A stretch of 54,813 bases of DNA from Moorena sp. SIO3I8 (GTDB lineage: Bacteria; Cyanobacteriota; Cyanobacteriia; Cyanobacteriales; Coleofasciculaceae): NCBI RefSeq assembly GCF_010692325.1, contig NZ_JAAHHW010000041.1, positions 1-54,813 of the forward strand. The letters run 5' to 3'. Of the stretch, positions 8,493 through 18,334 are shown piece by piece. Below the pieces are notes generated by a model. The model had not been told where the DNA came from and did no database searches. It saw only the letters and a program-made list of their open reading frames with translations. The position numbers and the translations under genes were made by a program. The first letter of the stretch is position 1. Every line of letters begins with the position of its first letter.

Positions 8493-8645
8493 TTTGAATA
8501 AGCTATGCAGCCTGGTATTACCCGAGCACCAAGGAGAAGGCGAAACCCATTGAAGGGTATATTGCTTTCCGGGGCGGGGTGAGAGTTGAGGTGTAGGTGA
8601 TAAAGGGACTTTTTAAGGGGGATTTGGGAAAATTTTCCCCAGCAG

Positions 8646-8676
8646 TTGCAATAAAAGCTAAAATATATGCTATAAT
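8646..8676 (+). promoter_or_regulatory. Probable sigma-70-type promoter of tRNA-Leu
   Basis: TATAAT (8671-8676) lies 16 bp upstream of the mature tRNA 5' end. TTGCAA (8646-8651) is a fair -35 match, with a long 19-bp spacer. Confidence 0.5.
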
Positions 8677-8692
8677 TTAAATCGCAAGGTAC

Positions 8693-8774
8693 GCGGACGT
8701 GGCGGAATTGGTAGACGCGCTAGATTTAGGTTCTAGTGTCGCAAGACGTGAAGGTTCAAGTCCTTTCGTCCGCA
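8693..8774 (+). tRNA. tRNA-Leu (UAG)
   Basis: A full cloverleaf can be drawn: 7-bp acceptor stem GCGGACG/CGTCCGC, D-loop with TTGGTAG, anticodon stem CTAGA/TCTAG around the loop TTTAGGT (anticodon UAG, reading CUN codons), long class-II variable arm with GTCGCAAGACG as in all tRNA-Leu, and T-arm loop TTCAAGT. The discriminator base is A, as for Leu. CCA is not encoded. A palindromic repeat follows 5 bp downstream. Confidence 0.95.
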
Positions 8775-8779
8775 TCTAA

Positions 8780-8825
8780 AGGTGTGACCCAAGAGCGATT
8801 TACTCGCCCTAGGAGGCGCGCACCT
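8780..8825. repeat. 46-bp palindromic repeat relative (AGGTGTG...GCGCACCT)
   Basis: The layout is that of the 5256-5301 element, with ends AGGTGTGACCC and GCGCACCT and core AGCGATTTACTCGCCC. The core is shared with the copy at 32566-32610. It sits directly behind the tRNA and could act as a transcript end, but there is no T-tract. Confidence 0.7.
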
Positions 8826-8908
8826 AAGCAAATCAGGGTTATAGGTTTACAGAAACCAATAACCCTTAAGCAATTATTAGGGATTAGTTGTATTAGTGAC
8901 TATTGTCT

Positions 8909-9913
8909 TTAGCGGATAATTAGTGCCACCTTACCTGTCATGGAACCAGCTTCGATAGCGTTGTGAGCAGCAGCAGCTTCTTTGAGGGGAAACCGTTGGC
9001 TGAGGTGAATTTTCAGTTTACCTTCATCAATCCAATTAGCACACTGCTGGAGAATCTCGGTTTGGTGCTGTTGAGCTGTAGTGAGTCCTTTCAAGGCTGG
9101 GGTGAGCATGAGTTCTAGACTGATGCGCAAATTATGCGATCGCGCTGTCTTCAAATTACCTTCGGCTGGGTCTGGTTGGAGGATAGTCACAATATCGCCA
9201 TATACCCGCACTGCTTCACAGGTGTCATAAAAGGTTTTACCGCCCACAGTATCGAACGCCAAATCTACTCCCTCTCCCCCAGTCCAATCCAAGGCAGCTT
9301 TCACAAAGCTAGTTTGTTTGTAAAGGATAGGATAGTCAGCACCTAACTGACGCACTAATCTAGCTTTTTCTTGAGAACCGACAGTAGTACAAACCTCAGC
9401 ACCTTTGAGCTTAGCTAGCTGAATAGCAACGTGACCAACACCACCAGCACCTGCCTGAATCAGCACCTTTTGTCCTGCTTCCAACCGTCCTCGGTCATAC
9501 AATGATTCCCAGGCAGTGATCAGTACTAGAGGAGCAGCAGCCGCTTCAGGGAAGGAGAGGGATTTAGGCTTGTGGGCAACTAAGGACTGATCAACAACGG
9601 CTAGTTCGGCATAGTTACCCGTACCAGATAATCCTAATCCCCCAGCACAGAAATATACCTCATCACCCACCTGGAATTTCTGGACACCAGCACCAACAGC
9701 TTCTACCACACCAGCACCATCGCAGCCTAGGATAGCTGGCATTTGGTCACGGTAAAAGGTGCCTCTACGCCGCAGTTTGGTGTCAATGGGATTAACACCA
9801 GCAGCGTGAAGACGCACCAGGATTTCTGTGTCGTTTTTAATTTTGGGAGCTGGTACATCCTGAAGTTGTAGCACTTCAGGTGTACCAGGAGCAGTCATTA
9901 AAATGGCTTTCAT
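8909..9913 (-). CDS. Zinc-independent MDR oxidoreductase, quinone reductase-like
   Basis: A 334-residue member of the medium-chain dehydrogenase/reductase superfamily, close to NADPH:quinone oxidoreductase. The GroES-like domain includes GCDGAGVVEAVGAG (about 64-77). The Rossmann nucleotide-binding motif is AGAGGVGHVAIQLAK (about 154-168). The structural zinc Cys cluster of alcohol dehydrogenases is absent, which supports the quinone-reductase branch. Such enzymes reduce quinones or enones with NADPH in the cytosol; the actual substrate is unknown. The ATG at 9911-9913 is preceded by a TTGTTAA heptamer array that fills the leader. No operon partner is obvious. Confidence 0.9.
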   Translation of the reverse strand: MKAILMTAPGTPEVLQLQDVPAPKIKNDTEILVRLHAAGVNPIDTKLRRRGTFYRDQMPAILGCDGAGVVEAVGAGVQKFQVGDEVYFCAGGLGLSGTGNYAELAVVDQSLVAHKPKSLSFPEAAAAPLVLITAWESLYDRGRLEAGQKVLIQAGAGGVGHVAIQLAKLKGAEVCTTVGSQEKARLVRQLGADYPILYKQTSFVKAALDWTGGEGVDLAFDTVGGKTFYDTCEAVRVYGDIVTILQPDPAEGNLKTARSHNLRISLELMLTPALKGLTTAQQHQTEILQQCANWIDEGKLKIHLSQRFPLKEAAAAHNAIEAGSMTGKVALIIR

Positions 9914-9915
9914 TG

Positions 9916-9972
9916 GTCATTTGTTAATTGTTAATTGTTAATTGTCAATGATCAATGGTCAATTTTCAATTA
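9916..9972. repeat. Degenerate heptamer array (TTGTTAA / TCAATGG)n
   Basis: TTGTTAA-type units followed by drifting TCAATGA/TCAATGG/TCAATTT units lie in the 5' leader of the oxidoreductase gene. Confidence 0.7.
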
Positions 9973-10028
9973 ACTTTAGACAAAACCGCCATTGATGATT
10001 TGCCTTGATGATTTGCCTTTTACAGTGA

Positions 10029-10940
10029 TCATGCTGTACATAATTGTGCTGTAGTTTGACTATAGCGACAGGGATGGCTGAAGATTGCTTTAGGCTGGGA
10101 TTGGTGTTCTACTCGAAAGACATTGGCATAGAGATTAGCCAGGATTTGTTTACCAGAAAGGCTTCGGTCTAGGTAGGGCAATGCGGGTTTGATATAAGGA
10201 TAGACAACATTCCAGTAAAAGTTTGGGTAGTTCCGGCGTAAATCACCGGGATTACGATAGCCTAAAATCTGATTTTTCCCGATTTCTTCAAACTCGTAGA
10301 ACAAGGCACTAATTTTTTGTAAGTAGCGGGGATCAGCCAGCTGACCAATCAAATCTGCTGCTCTGACTAAACCAGGATAGTTAACCGTGTCTTGATGATC
10401 CTGATCATCAGGTACTGGGAAACGGGTTAATTCAATATTGTGCTTAATCTGCTTAGTATCAATCAGCAGGTGATTACCAAAGTGTTCATCAATAAACTGC
10501 TTACCCCGGTCTACATGGTAGGGAGTAAGGCTGGCATCAGTGGCACCTGTAGGGAGAGTAATCATAAAATTGTCTATTCCTGTGGCATACAATCCTTGGT
10601 CTGGTTGGTCTTGGCGACAGATGCCTTTGATATAGCCAATGTCATGGCACAACAAAGAGATAATCACGTGCAACCAGTCTTCACAGGAGACGCTCCCTTC
10701 GCAGATGTGCTTACCCCACAAGATTTCCTGTCCAACTATGGTGACTAGGACGGTGTGTTCAATGTTGTGATAAAGAGCGTCACTATTAGCAATATTTTCC
10801 AGAGCCATGTGGGTAGCCCAAGTAATCAGCTCACAGTAGTCTGATTTAAGGCTGCCGTAAGTGCTGTGGAAACCTGTCTGTAGGTTTTTAACACAGGTAT
10901 CAATGATTATCTCGGTAGGATTAAACATCATGCTAGACAT
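10029..10940 (-). CDS. HD-domain metal-dependent phosphohydrolase
   Basis: A 303-residue protein with an HD/PDEase-like metal site: YHNIEHT (about residues 58-64) gives the first His pair, SLLCHDIGYIKG (about 94-105) is the HD motif, and PYHVDRG and LVRAADLIGQLADP provide the distal His/Asp ligands. HD proteins of this type hydrolyse phosphomonoesters or cyclic phosphodiesters; the substrate here is unknown. The arrangement resembles cyanobacterial HD proteins annotated as metal-dependent phosphohydrolases. The ATG start at 10940 is clear. The gene is monocistronic, followed on its strand by the oxidoreductase gene about 115 bp away. No signal peptide or membrane segment is visible. Confidence 0.82.
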   Translation of the reverse strand: MSSMMFNPTEIIIDTCVKNLQTGFHSTYGSLKSDYCELITWATHMALENIANSDALYHNIEHTVLVTIVGQEILWGKHICEGSVSCEDWLHVIISLLCHDIGYIKGICRQDQPDQGLYATGIDNFMITLPTGATDASLTPYHVDRGKQFIDEHFGNHLLIDTKQIKHNIELTRFPVPDDQDHQDTVNYPGLVRAADLIGQLADPRYLQKISALFYEFEEIGKNQILGYRNPGDLRRNYPNFYWNVVYPYIKPALPYLDRSLSGKQILANLYANVFRVEHQSQPKAIFSHPCRYSQTTAQLCTA

Positions 10941-10987
10941 ATAGGGAACAGGGGATCACCGGAAGAGGGAAAAGAGAACAGGGAATA

Positions 10988-11086
10988 GCGATGCAGCAAG
11001 GGAACAGGGTAGCCAGTGGTGTCAAAGGGGATTTACCTCCCATAAGTGACTGATATGGTTGACCCCATTGGCGACTGCATCAAGAC
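10988..11086. repeat. Dispersed element GCGATGCAGC...GCATCAAGAC (copy 1)
   Basis: The element starts GCGATGCAGC and ends GCGACTGCATCAAGAC. The same ends occur at 32210-32366 and 48199-48253 with different internal sequence and length. GATGCAG is shared in inverted orientation between the ends, which makes it MITE-like. Confidence 0.65.
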
Positions 11087-12040
11087 GGGAAAAGGAAATA
11101 GGAAAAAAATCCTGTGTACCTCATAAGTATGGAAAACGCTATAGCTAAATCGATGGTAGATGGGTCTTGCATTTTTGATCTCCTAATTTCATAAAATTCT
11201 GTTTGAACCTCATATATTCATCAAACCCCACTGCATACTGACTTACCGCCTGAGATGATCTCAGTTATGACGGACTTGTGACTAACTTTTAGTGTGTCAA
11301 TGGTATATCAGCAACTCCTGATTTAGATTTCAGCTCATCCCCACGGTCACATCCGGGGGATTTCAGGTTAGGGGTTAGGGGTTAGTAGTTAGTTAATTGG
11401 TCTGGTATTGCTGAATTATGCAATGATTTTAATAGTTTTTTTGAATGGGCATCTTGGTGGAACCGGCATCTTTTAGGTGCGCTTGACCCATTAAGAATTA
11501 AATTCGCCACGGGTCGCACCTGTGGAACGGATATCTTGCCGTGGAACGGGCATCTTGCCCGTTTCATTTCGCAGGCAGGATGCCCACCCCACTGATATTA
11601 ATTCCGCCCTTCAGCAATGCCATTGGTCTGACTAACTACTAACGACGTTTTGTTTTGCAGCTCTCAATCCCTATATATAGATCAACGCTAGATCAAAGTC
11701 CTCAGCATTCGCCCTGAGGCACTTAGCTTTGTTAGGTTCGGCACAAGGGGCGAGGTATTAACCTTACGTTTGTCAAGTTTTCACCCACTTCGGATCAGGT
11801 ATCTACCAAGCTGATAGCTGATAGCTAAAAGTTGATCGCTTTATCAACACAACCCATCAAGCTCCCAATTTTGGGCAATACAAGTGCAACAGGGAGTGAT
11901 ATGATATTACCAGTACTCAGTGCCATCAAACGCAGGGTTTTAGCTTGAGGGAAAAGGCAAGAGAGTACTGAGACATCTATAACATCGTATAGGTTTGATT
12001 GCCATTAATCAAACTTTATACTGCGTTGAAGACATCAGGG
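11087..12040. other. Gene-free intergenic region rich in repeats
   Basis: No convincing gene is present. At 11115-11143 there is a solo copy of the IS630-type end starting TGTACCTCATAAG. At 11455-11605 a TGGAACGGGCATCTTGCC-type repeat is interrupted by the 47-bp palindrome at 11475-11521. GTTTGATT...AATCAAAC forms a short dyad near 11993-12014. A short AGCTGATAGCTGATAGC array lies near 11810. The remaining sequence shows nothing I can name. Confidence 0.6.
11475..11521. repeat. 47-bp palindromic repeat (second AGGTGCG...CGCACCT copy)
   Basis: It shares both ends and the AATTAAATTCGCCACGGG half with the copy at 5256-5301. It is inserted within another repeat family (TGGAACGGGCATCTTGCC), whose sequence resumes on the right with GTGGAACGG. 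Confidence 0.8.
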
Positions 12041-12044
12041 TAAT

Positions 12045-12103
12045 TTGTGGAAAAAGGCTCACAAGCCACGTCTAATCCATAATTTGTGTGAAAATCTTCA
12101 CAA
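12045..12103. promoter_or_regulatory. Two TTGTG-N10-CACAA dyads, candidate operator pair
   Basis: TTGTG-N10-CACAA occurs exactly at 12045-12064 and again at 12084-12103, 39 bp apart, ending 75 bp before the start of the HTH/AAA gene. The half-sites resemble, but do not match, the 16-bp CRP core spacing. The perfect match in spacing and arms suggests a dimeric regulator binding two sites. Confidence 0.45.
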
Positions 12104-12178
12104 ACCCATGGCTAGCTCAGCTTTTCGATAAGCTAGTTAGGATTGGTTTAAAATTAGCAGAAATAGTATCTTTTTTGG

Positions 12179-13621
12179 GTGCATCTTGATAACCACCTAA
12201 ACGCTATGTCTAGGGGACAAAACCAATTATTCAAAATCTCTATCGGCAAGACTGAGATGTTCTTAGAAAAATTGAATCAACTAGATTTGACTGTAGCATT
12301 TGATCAGCTAACACCTCGTAAACGAGAGGTCTTGAAGAAAATGTTAGCGGGCCAAAGCGATCAAGCGATCGCTAAGTCGCTACACATCACAGAAGCTACT
12401 GTCAGAAAACATGTGCAGCAGCTGTGTGAGAAATTTGAGCTGAGGAATGCACCAGGTGAACACTACTCACTTCGTAATCAGTTAATTGACCTATTTAGTG
12501 AATATCACCCTAATTTAGTAAATCCAGAGTTATTAAGTAAATATAGATCTTTTCTCGTCCCACCGATGCCAGAGTCAGAAGGGCAACAAAAGCCAGTTCC
12601 TCTCAATGCTGACTTTTATGTCAAGCGCATTCCTTATGAAGATCAGTTGTTAGAGGCAATTGTAAAGCCTGGTGCTCTAATTCGGATCAAAGCACCCCAG
12701 CAGATGGGCAAAACCTCCGTGATTGAACAAGTTCTGGCTGAGATCAGGAAAGAAGGTTATCAAGCTGTGACCTTAAGTTTTGATCTAGCAGATAGTACAG
12801 TCTATAGGGACCTCGGCAAATTCTCACGGTGGTTCTGTGCCAGAGTTGGTCAGCATCTGGGGCTGTCAAATAAGTTGAATGAGTATTGGGATGATATTTT
12901 TGGATGTAATAGTAACACCACAGATTATTTTCAAGAGTATTTATTGCCAGAAATAAAAAGCAATATTGTACTGGTTATAGATAAAGTTGATCGAGTGTTT
13001 GAACACCCCGTTATTGCTGATGATTTTTGTCGCCTTCTCCGTGGTTGGTATGACATCGCTAGGCGGGGCGATCGCAGTAGCGCTATCTGGAAAAAACTCC
13101 GGTTGGTGATAGTACATTCTACAGAAATTTATGGCTCCTTGGATATCAATCACTCACCACTGGCTAATGTCGGATTGGAAATTGAGTTGCCAGAGTTTAG
13201 CACAGAGCAAGTACAGGAGTTAGTCAGACGTTATGGACTGAATGGGAATCCCAGACAAGTCGAGGAACTGATGGCGATGGTGGGAGGACATCCTTATCTG
13301 TTGCGCAAAGGTTTAGCTTATATTAAATATCATCAGATTACCCTAGCGCAACTGTTAGAGGTGGCACCCACAGAAGCCGGACCATTCAGTGACCATCTGC
13401 GACGCCACCTAGGAAATCTCAAACAGTCTCCAGAATTGGAAACTGCGTTGGAGAAAGTGGTTCAAGCACACAGCTGGGTAACTATCCCATCGGAGCAAGC
13501 CTTTAAGTTATATAGCATGGGCTTAGTAAAGTTGCAAGGGAATAGCGTCATGCCTCGCTGTGATTTATATCATAAGTATTTTTGCGATCGCCTTTGGCAG
13601 CGGCTTGAGCCTGAGTGCTGA
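12179..13621 (+). CDS. LuxR-type HTH plus AAA-like (AAA_35) domain regulator
   Basis: A protein of up to 480 residues. Residues about 35-85 form a GerE/LuxR-type helix-turn-helix (LTPRKREVLKKMLAGQ, then AIAKSLHITEATVRKHVQ). Residues about 125-450 form the AAA-like module common in cyanobacterial STAND proteins (PF14516), with a P-loop APQQMGKTS near residue 180. The Walker B segment reads NIVLVIDKVD, so the usual catalytic Glu after Asp (DEID) is Lys; ATP may be bound but hydrolysis is doubtful. The longest frame begins with GTG at 12179; the ATG at 12206 is an equally good start. Two TTGTG-N10-CACAA dyads lie upstream. A related AAA module lies in the next gene, so the two may form a sensory pair, which is inference. 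Confidence 0.82.
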   Translation: MHLDNHLNAMSRGQNQLFKISIGKTEMFLEKLNQLDLTVAFDQLTPRKREVLKKMLAGQSDQAIAKSLHITEATVRKHVQQLCEKFELRNAPGEHYSLRNQLIDLFSEYHPNLVNPELLSKYRSFLVPPMPESEGQQKPVPLNADFYVKRIPYEDQLLEAIVKPGALIRIKAPQQMGKTSVIEQVLAEIRKEGYQAVTLSFDLADSTVYRDLGKFSRWFCARVGQHLGLSNKLNEYWDDIFGCNSNTTDYFQEYLLPEIKSNIVLVIDKVDRVFEHPVIADDFCRLLRGWYDIARRGDRSSAIWKKLRLVIVHSTEIYGSLDINHSPLANVGLEIELPEFSTEQVQELVRRYGLNGNPRQVEELMAMVGGHPYLLRKGLAYIKYHQITLAQLLEVAPTEAGPFSDHLRRHLGNLKQSPELETALEKVVQAHSWVTIPSEQAFKLYSMGLVKLQGNSVMPRCDLYHKYFCDRLWQRLEPEC

Positions 13622-13649
13622 GTGGGTCAGTTCAGAATCCATACTTCAT

Positions 13650-14014
13650 ATAACCTTAAACCTTAAACTTACAGGAATTGGGACGCCATGGGCGAACAAC
13701 CTTCAAGCTACCCGAAGGGAACGCCATGGGCCAACAACCTTGGCCAAAAGGCCACGCGTGCGCGTTCAACCTTAAATTTTAAACCTTAAACCTTAAGCCT
13801 TAAACCTACCCGACAACGGACGCCAAAGGCGAACAACCTTGGCCAAAAGGCCACGCGTGCGCGTTCAACCTTAAACAGTTAACCTTCAACCTTAAACAGT
13901 TAACCTTCAACCTTAAACAGTTAACCTTGGCCAAAAGGCCACGCGTGCGCGTTCAACCTTAAACCGTCAACCTTAAACCTTGGCCAAAAGGCCACCCTAC
14001 GCGAACAACAGTTA
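13650..14014. repeat. CCTTAAA heptamers with TTGGCCAAAAGGCCACGCGTG palindromes
   Basis: The whole gap before the next gene is repeat: CCTTAAA and AGTTAAC-type heptamers alternate with three to four copies of a GGCCAAAAGGCCACGCGTGC palindromic unit. The array ends within 20 bp of the next start codon. Short frames reading through it (for example 13560-13775) are not genes. Confidence 0.9.
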
Positions 14015-14023
14015 ACAAATAAA

Positions 14024-17000
14024 ATGACCTACGAATATATATACTCAGGGACTTTACCAGCCGATGCTCTTACCTATGTTAAGCGACAAGCAGATAATGA
14101 TTTATATGAAGGATTGAAGGCTGGAAAGTTTTGTTATGTATTGAACTCAAGACAGACTGGAAAATCTAGCTTACGAGTGCAAGTAATGCGCCGACTTGAA
14201 GCGGATGGGGTTGCCTGTGCAGTAATTGATTTATCCATGGATGGTACTCAGCATGTCACTCTCGATCAATGGTATGCCAATATTGTCCGCTCTCTGGCTA
14301 GAGACTTCGAGCTAGATATTAATTTACGCACTTGGTGGCGCGAGCGAGAAATGATATTTGCGGTGCGGCGATTGAGAGAATTTCTTGAAGAGGTTTTGCT
14401 CCAGCAAGTTACTCAAAATATTGTAATTTTTATTGATGAAATTGATAGCGTTCTTAGTCTCGATTTCCCCACTGATGATTTTTTCGCGTTTATTCGTGCC
14501 TGCTATAACCAACGTGTGGATAAGTCAGAATACCAACGCCTTACCTTTGTGCTACTTGGAGTAGCAACACCATCAGATTTAATTCAAGATAAAAAACGCA
14601 CACCCTTTAATATCGGTCAGGCGATTCAGCTATATGATTTTCAGTTGCACGAAGCACAGGCATTAGCCCAGGGATTACAAGGAAAAATTAGTAATCCCCA
14701 GGATGTCCTGAAACAGGTCTTGTACTGGAGTGGAGGTCAACCTTTTCTGACCCAAAAGCTTTGTAAACTTTTGTTGGATTCTGTATCTACTATCCCAACA
14801 GGTGGTGAGGCAGAGTGGGTTGACCAATTAGTGCGATCGCAAGTGATTGATGATTGGAAATCTCATGATAATCCGGAGCATCTTAAAACTATTCGCGATC
14901 GTCTTCTTAAGAATGAGCAACGGGCTGGGCGATTACTGGGATTGTATCAGCAAATTCTGCAACAGGGAGAAATAGCGTCTGATGACAGCTCTGAACAAAT
15001 AGAATTGCGGCTATCGGGATTAGTGGTTGAGCAGCAAGAAAAATTAAGGATTTATAACCGTATTTATCAAGCTGTTTTTAACCAAAATTGGGTAGATAAA
15101 GAGTTAGCAAATTTGCGACCTTATAGTAATGAAATTGCTGCTTGGTTAAACTCCGATGGTCAGGATAAATCCTGTCTTCTGCGGGGACAACAGTTACAGG
15201 ATGCATTAAGATGGGCCCTTGGGAAAAGCTTAAGCCATCAAGATTATCAGTTTTTGACCACTAGCCAAGAATGGGAAAAGCGAGAATTTAAAAAGGCTTT
15301 AGAAGAAATTCAACGGTATTCAGAAGCCAGACGACAAGGGAAACTGAATCCAGCCCTAGCGGCTACCACTAAGCAAACTATCTATGAGTCTCTTGAACAC
15401 CTGACCCCAGAAAGTTTCAAACATATTGTTTCCAACCTTGAATTAGACTTAGGAGTTTTTAATCAAACCTTATCCATGATGGATACTCTGCTAGACCGAG
15501 AAGGATTTGATTCGATTTTCAATGAAATGTTACGGTCTATCACCTTCAAAACTGGAGAGATACTACAGGCGGATCGCACGACTATTTTTTTATTAGATGA
15601 AGCCAAAAATGAACTCTGGTCAATTGTGGCTAAGGGGGAAGGAGGAGACTCAGAAGAGATTCGGGTGCCTGCGGATAAAGGGATTGCTGGTTATGTTGCT
15701 CAAACTAAGAAAACTGTCAATATTCCTTACGATTTATATGACGATACCCGTTCTAATACTGCTAAGCAATGGGATACCAAAACTGGATACCGTACTTATA
15801 CCATGCTGGCTTTACCCTTACTGGATGAACACGGAGATTTAGTGGCTGTTGTCCAATTACTCAATAAGTTAAAACAACCGCCGGTTTTAGACGCGCCCTT
15901 AGCTGATAAAATTAATACAAAAGGCTTTACCCCAGAGGATGAAAAACTTTTTGCGCAATTCGCCCGCTCCATTCAAATGATTCTTAAATCCTCTCGGTTA
16001 TTTTATAAAGCAGCTCAGAAACAACGAATAGCTTCAGCATTGATAAATGCGACACAATCTCTGGGTCAAAGTAGCTTGGATCTAGAAGAAACTTTGAATA
16101 AAGTGATGAATCAGGCTCAAGAGCTAATGTCTGCTGATCGCAGCACAGTCTGGATGTTAGATGAGGAAAAGGATGAATTATGGACAAAAATAACGGTTGC
16201 TGATGGCACATTAAAAGAAATTCGGATTCCCAAAGGAGCTGGCTTTGCTGGTCAAGTTGTTACTACTAAACAGCCACTGATAATTCCGTTTGATCTCTAT
16301 GACCATCCCAATTCAGAAACTGCCAAACAAACTGATAGTCAAACCGGTTATCGCACCTGTAGTTTGTTAGGGATGCCTGTGTTTAATGCCGATAATGAAT
16401 TAATTGCTGTTACCCAATTAGTCAATAAAAAGAAGCAGGGCAATTTTCCCCCATACAATCCCGCCGATTGGCCTAACCCTCCCGATTGCTGGAAGGCAAG
16501 TTTTGATCGTAGGGATCAAGACTTGATGGAAGCATTTAATATTCAAGCGGGTGTAGCGCTCCAAAATGCCAAGCTGTTTAGTAAAGTCAAGCAACAACAG
16601 TTAGAGCAGCGAGATTTAGTCTTTAATGTATCTAGTGGTGTAATTTTTACCAATAAAACCGGTCAGATTATCCTAGCCAATGATCATGCTAAGGATTTTA
16701 TTGGTTTAAAAGATATTGAGGAGAAGTCTTTACGGGACTTGCTCCACATTAAAGAAGGTAATTTTGCCGAATGGTTCGATCTAGCATTAGTGGCCAATAA
16801 TGAAGAAGAACGTCGGCAAGATTATTCAGCTCAAACCTTAGTATCCCATAATACTCAAGCAGAGCACAGTGTGAATCTATGTATTATCTCTTGTCCTGAT
16901 GCTTCTGATGTTAATCAGATTTCTACTATCCTAGTAATTATTAATGATAGTGGCGATGAGAAACAAAAACAGGAGCAGCAAAAGCTAGTGCGTAGTGTGT

Positions 17001-17026
17001 CTATGGTCGGCAATCTTTATGGTTGA
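14024..17026 (+). CDS. AAA-like / GAF-GAF / PAS-like sensory protein lacking an output domain
   Basis: A 1000-residue protein. Residues about 1-380 are an AAA-like module (PF14516): P-loop NSRQTGKSS near residue 47 and a full Walker [10 protein letters not shown] near 137. Residues about 490-660 and 685-860 are two GAF domains in tandem ([30 protein letters not shown]), each with the [18 protein letters not shown] segment that marks a repeated pair. Residues about 870-940 look like a PAS domain ([18 protein letters not shown]). Comparable cyanobacterial proteins usually continue into an adenylate cyclase, kinase or phosphatase domain; here the frame stops shortly after the PAS-like part (MVGNLYG), and no such domain is seen downstream. 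It is either a natural output-less sensor or a C-terminally truncated one. The start follows a repeat array with no clear ribosome binding site. Confidence 0.85.
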   Translation: MTYEYIYSGTLPADALTYVKRQADNDLYEGLKAGKFCYVLNSRQTGKSSLRVQVMRRLEADGVACAVIDLSMDGTQHVTLDQWYANIVRSLARDFELDINLRTWWREREMIFAVRRLREFLEEVLLQQVTQNIVIFIDEIDSVLSLDFPTDDFFAFIRACYNQRVDKSEYQRLTFVLLGVATPSDLIQDKKRTPFNIGQAIQLYDFQLHEAQALAQGLQGKISNPQDVLKQVLYWSGGQPFLTQKLCKLLLDSVSTIPTGGEAEWVDQLVRSQVIDDWKSHDNPEHLKTIRDRLLKNEQRAGRLLGLYQQILQQGEIASDDSSEQIELRLSGLVVEQQEKLRIYNRIYQAVFNQNWVDKELANLRPYSNEIAAWLNSDGQDKSCLLRGQQLQDALRWALGKSLSHQDYQFLTTSQEWEKREFKKALEEIQRYSEARRQGKLNPALAATTKQTIYESLEHLTPESFKHIVSNLELDLGVFNQTLSMMDTLLDREGFDSIFNEMLRSITFKTGEILQADRTTIFLLDEAKNELWSIVAKGEGGDSEEIRVPADKGIAGYVAQTKKTVNIPYDLYDDTRSNTAKQWDTKTGYRTYTMLALPLLDEHGDLVAVVQLLNKLKQPPVLDAPLADKINTKGFTPEDEKLFAQFARSIQMILKSSRLFYKAAQKQRIASALINATQSLGQSSLDLEETLNKVMNQAQELMSADRSTVWMLDEEKDELWTKITVADGTLKEIRIPKGAGFAGQVVTTKQPLIIPFDLYDHPNSETAKQTDSQTGYRTCSLLGMPVFNADNELIAVTQLVNKKKQGNFPPYNPADWPNPPDCWKASFDRRDQDLMEAFNIQAGVALQNAKLFSKVKQQQLEQRDLVFNVSSGVIFTNKTGQIILANDHAKDFIGLKDIEEKSLRDLLHIKEGNFAEWFDLALVANNEEERRQDYSAQTLVSHNTQAEHSVNLCIISCPDASDVNQISTILVIINDSGDEKQKQEQQKLVRSVSMVGNLYG

Positions 17027-17261
17027 AATTATTTCATAATTAGAGATGATGTGGCTTCAATTAAGTGATAAATTTGGATTAGAACCCAGTTATTTAATTA
17101 AATTATTTAATTCAGGGTCATGTTTGGGGATAAAACTGTAGATGCAAAATCCCTGAATCAAAAATGTCTGTATTTCTTGATTAAACTCTTGATGAAACTG
17201 TAGATGCAAAATTCATGAAAATACAAATAATCACCAATTTATAATCAATACTATCCGAGGC

Positions 17262-17591
17262 TTAAGCCTTTTTACTCTGTTTTTTTATAAAGTCCTTGAT
17301 ACCTTCTAATGAAAAACATTCATGGACTTTTTTTTCGTCGTTATCAATAACTTTATACAGATATTTATCTGGGCGTCCAATACAACCATCATATCTCAAA
17401 ATTAACTCCTTATAGCCAAGTTCTTTGAGTTTTTCATAACAGATGTTATGCTCTTTGACATCAATTTTTTGAGTATCAACAGAACACTCAAATTTTGGTT
17501 TTTCTTCAGCCTCGACTTGACCAGCTTTCTGATCAAATTTTTCCTCTAGAGCTTTTACCCTTGATTTAAGATCGTTTAACTCTTCTTGCAC
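17262..17591 (-). CDS. Small cysteine-containing protein, family of three (copy 1)
   Basis: A 109-residue protein of unknown function and the most divergent of three local paralogues. The N-terminal third (ELNDLKSRVKALEEKFDQK) is a predicted coiled coil; the C-terminal part carries FECSVD, HNICYEKLKELGYKELIL and DGCIGRP, with three conserved Cys, then YKVIDNDEKKVHE. No signal peptide or membrane segment is visible. GTG start, as in the two other copies, with GGAG about 10 nt upstream. Flanking DNA is also shared with the other copies, so the whole unit was duplicated. I do not recognise the family. Confidence 0.75.
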   Translation of the reverse strand: MQEELNDLKSRVKALEEKFDQKAGQVEAEEKPKFECSVDTQKIDVKEHNICYEKLKELGYKELILRYDGCIGRPDKYLYKVIDNDEKKVHECFSLEGIKDFIKKQSKKA

Positions 17592-17906
17592 TTACTTATT
17601 TCTCCGGAATTTAATTTCATTTATTTCATTCAATGTAAATAGAGTTTCAGTAAGTGTTTGTGATCTAAATCAACTTTTGTTCTGATCTTTATCACTGGAG
17701 TTTAGACTAATTCTCGTTTATCAGAAACTTGCCTCCCTTGAGTAGTCACATTGACTTACTCAACTGAAACCCTTGATAAATAGTCATTACAGCAATTTTT
17801 AAGGCACTTGTCTTTAGGCAGTGCTATAACGGAATTGTGTGTACGCAAGACGAGTTGAAGAGTTTGGATAATGCAGCCCTAATCCAAACTCGGCAAAAAA
17901 GACAAA

Positions 17907-18016
17907 TATAGCAATTTTATATGCCATGAGGTACAAAGGGCTCCTCCGTTGGTCCCCCTTATCAAGGGGGACTTTGAGGTTGAAAAGTGTACCTCATAAA
18001 TCCTATAAACGCTATA
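17907..18016. mobile_element. 110-bp MITE with 29-bp imperfect inverted ends (IS630-type)
   Basis: Left end 17907-17935 (TATAGCAATTTTATATG...) and right end 17988-18016 (...CCTATAAACGCTATA) are imperfect inverted repeats. The right end matches the terminal sequence of the IS630 remnant at 19198-19226. Internally GGTCCCCC...GGGGGAC forms a hairpin (17951-17972). It has no coding capacity. Confidence 0.75.
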
Positions 18017-18087
18017 ATCAAATCACCCAAGACTATCTCAAACGCTCTTTGGTGCTTGAGGCATGGGTTTCAATTCCTAATTACTTC

Positions 18088-18176
18088 AGGACTTACGCAC
18101 AGACTCCATGGGTAGGGTGGACAAGGTTTTGCCCACCCTACAGGTAGATTTAAATTGAGGGATTTGCGTAAGTCCT
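18088..18176. mobile_element. 89-bp MITE with AGGACTTACGCA inverted ends
   Basis: The 12-bp ends AGGACTTACGCA (18088-18099) and TGCGTAAGTCCT (18165-18176) are perfect inverted repeats. The inside holds GTAGGGTGG...CCACCCTAC, a palindrome also found in the 105-bp repeats near argH. The remainder of the 17592-18334 gap shows no gene. Confidence 0.85.
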
Positions 18177-18334
18177 ATACTTTTTATGAAGTTTCGTTAA
18201 ATCCCAAAATTTAGTCTAAAGTCCAGTGAATTAAAAATGTCCGTATTTCTTGATTAAAATCTTGATTTTACTGTAGATGCAAAACTCCTGAAAAGACAAA
18301 TAATCACCAATTTAAAATCAAGATTATCAGAGGC

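Noticed and set aside
11382-11567. Minus-strand 61-codon frame
   Set aside because: It lies in dispersed repeats (TGGAACGGGCATCTTG and AGGTGCG palindromes); no conserved protein features.
12045-12103. CRP/SyCRP1 binding sites
   Set aside because: The arms resemble TGTGA/TCACA, but the spacing (TTGTG-N10-CACAA) does not match the 16-bp CRP core; kept as unidentified dyads.
13560-13775. Plus-strand frame overlapping the end of the HTH-AAA gene
   Set aside because: It reads through the 3' end of a real gene in another frame and then palindromic repeats.
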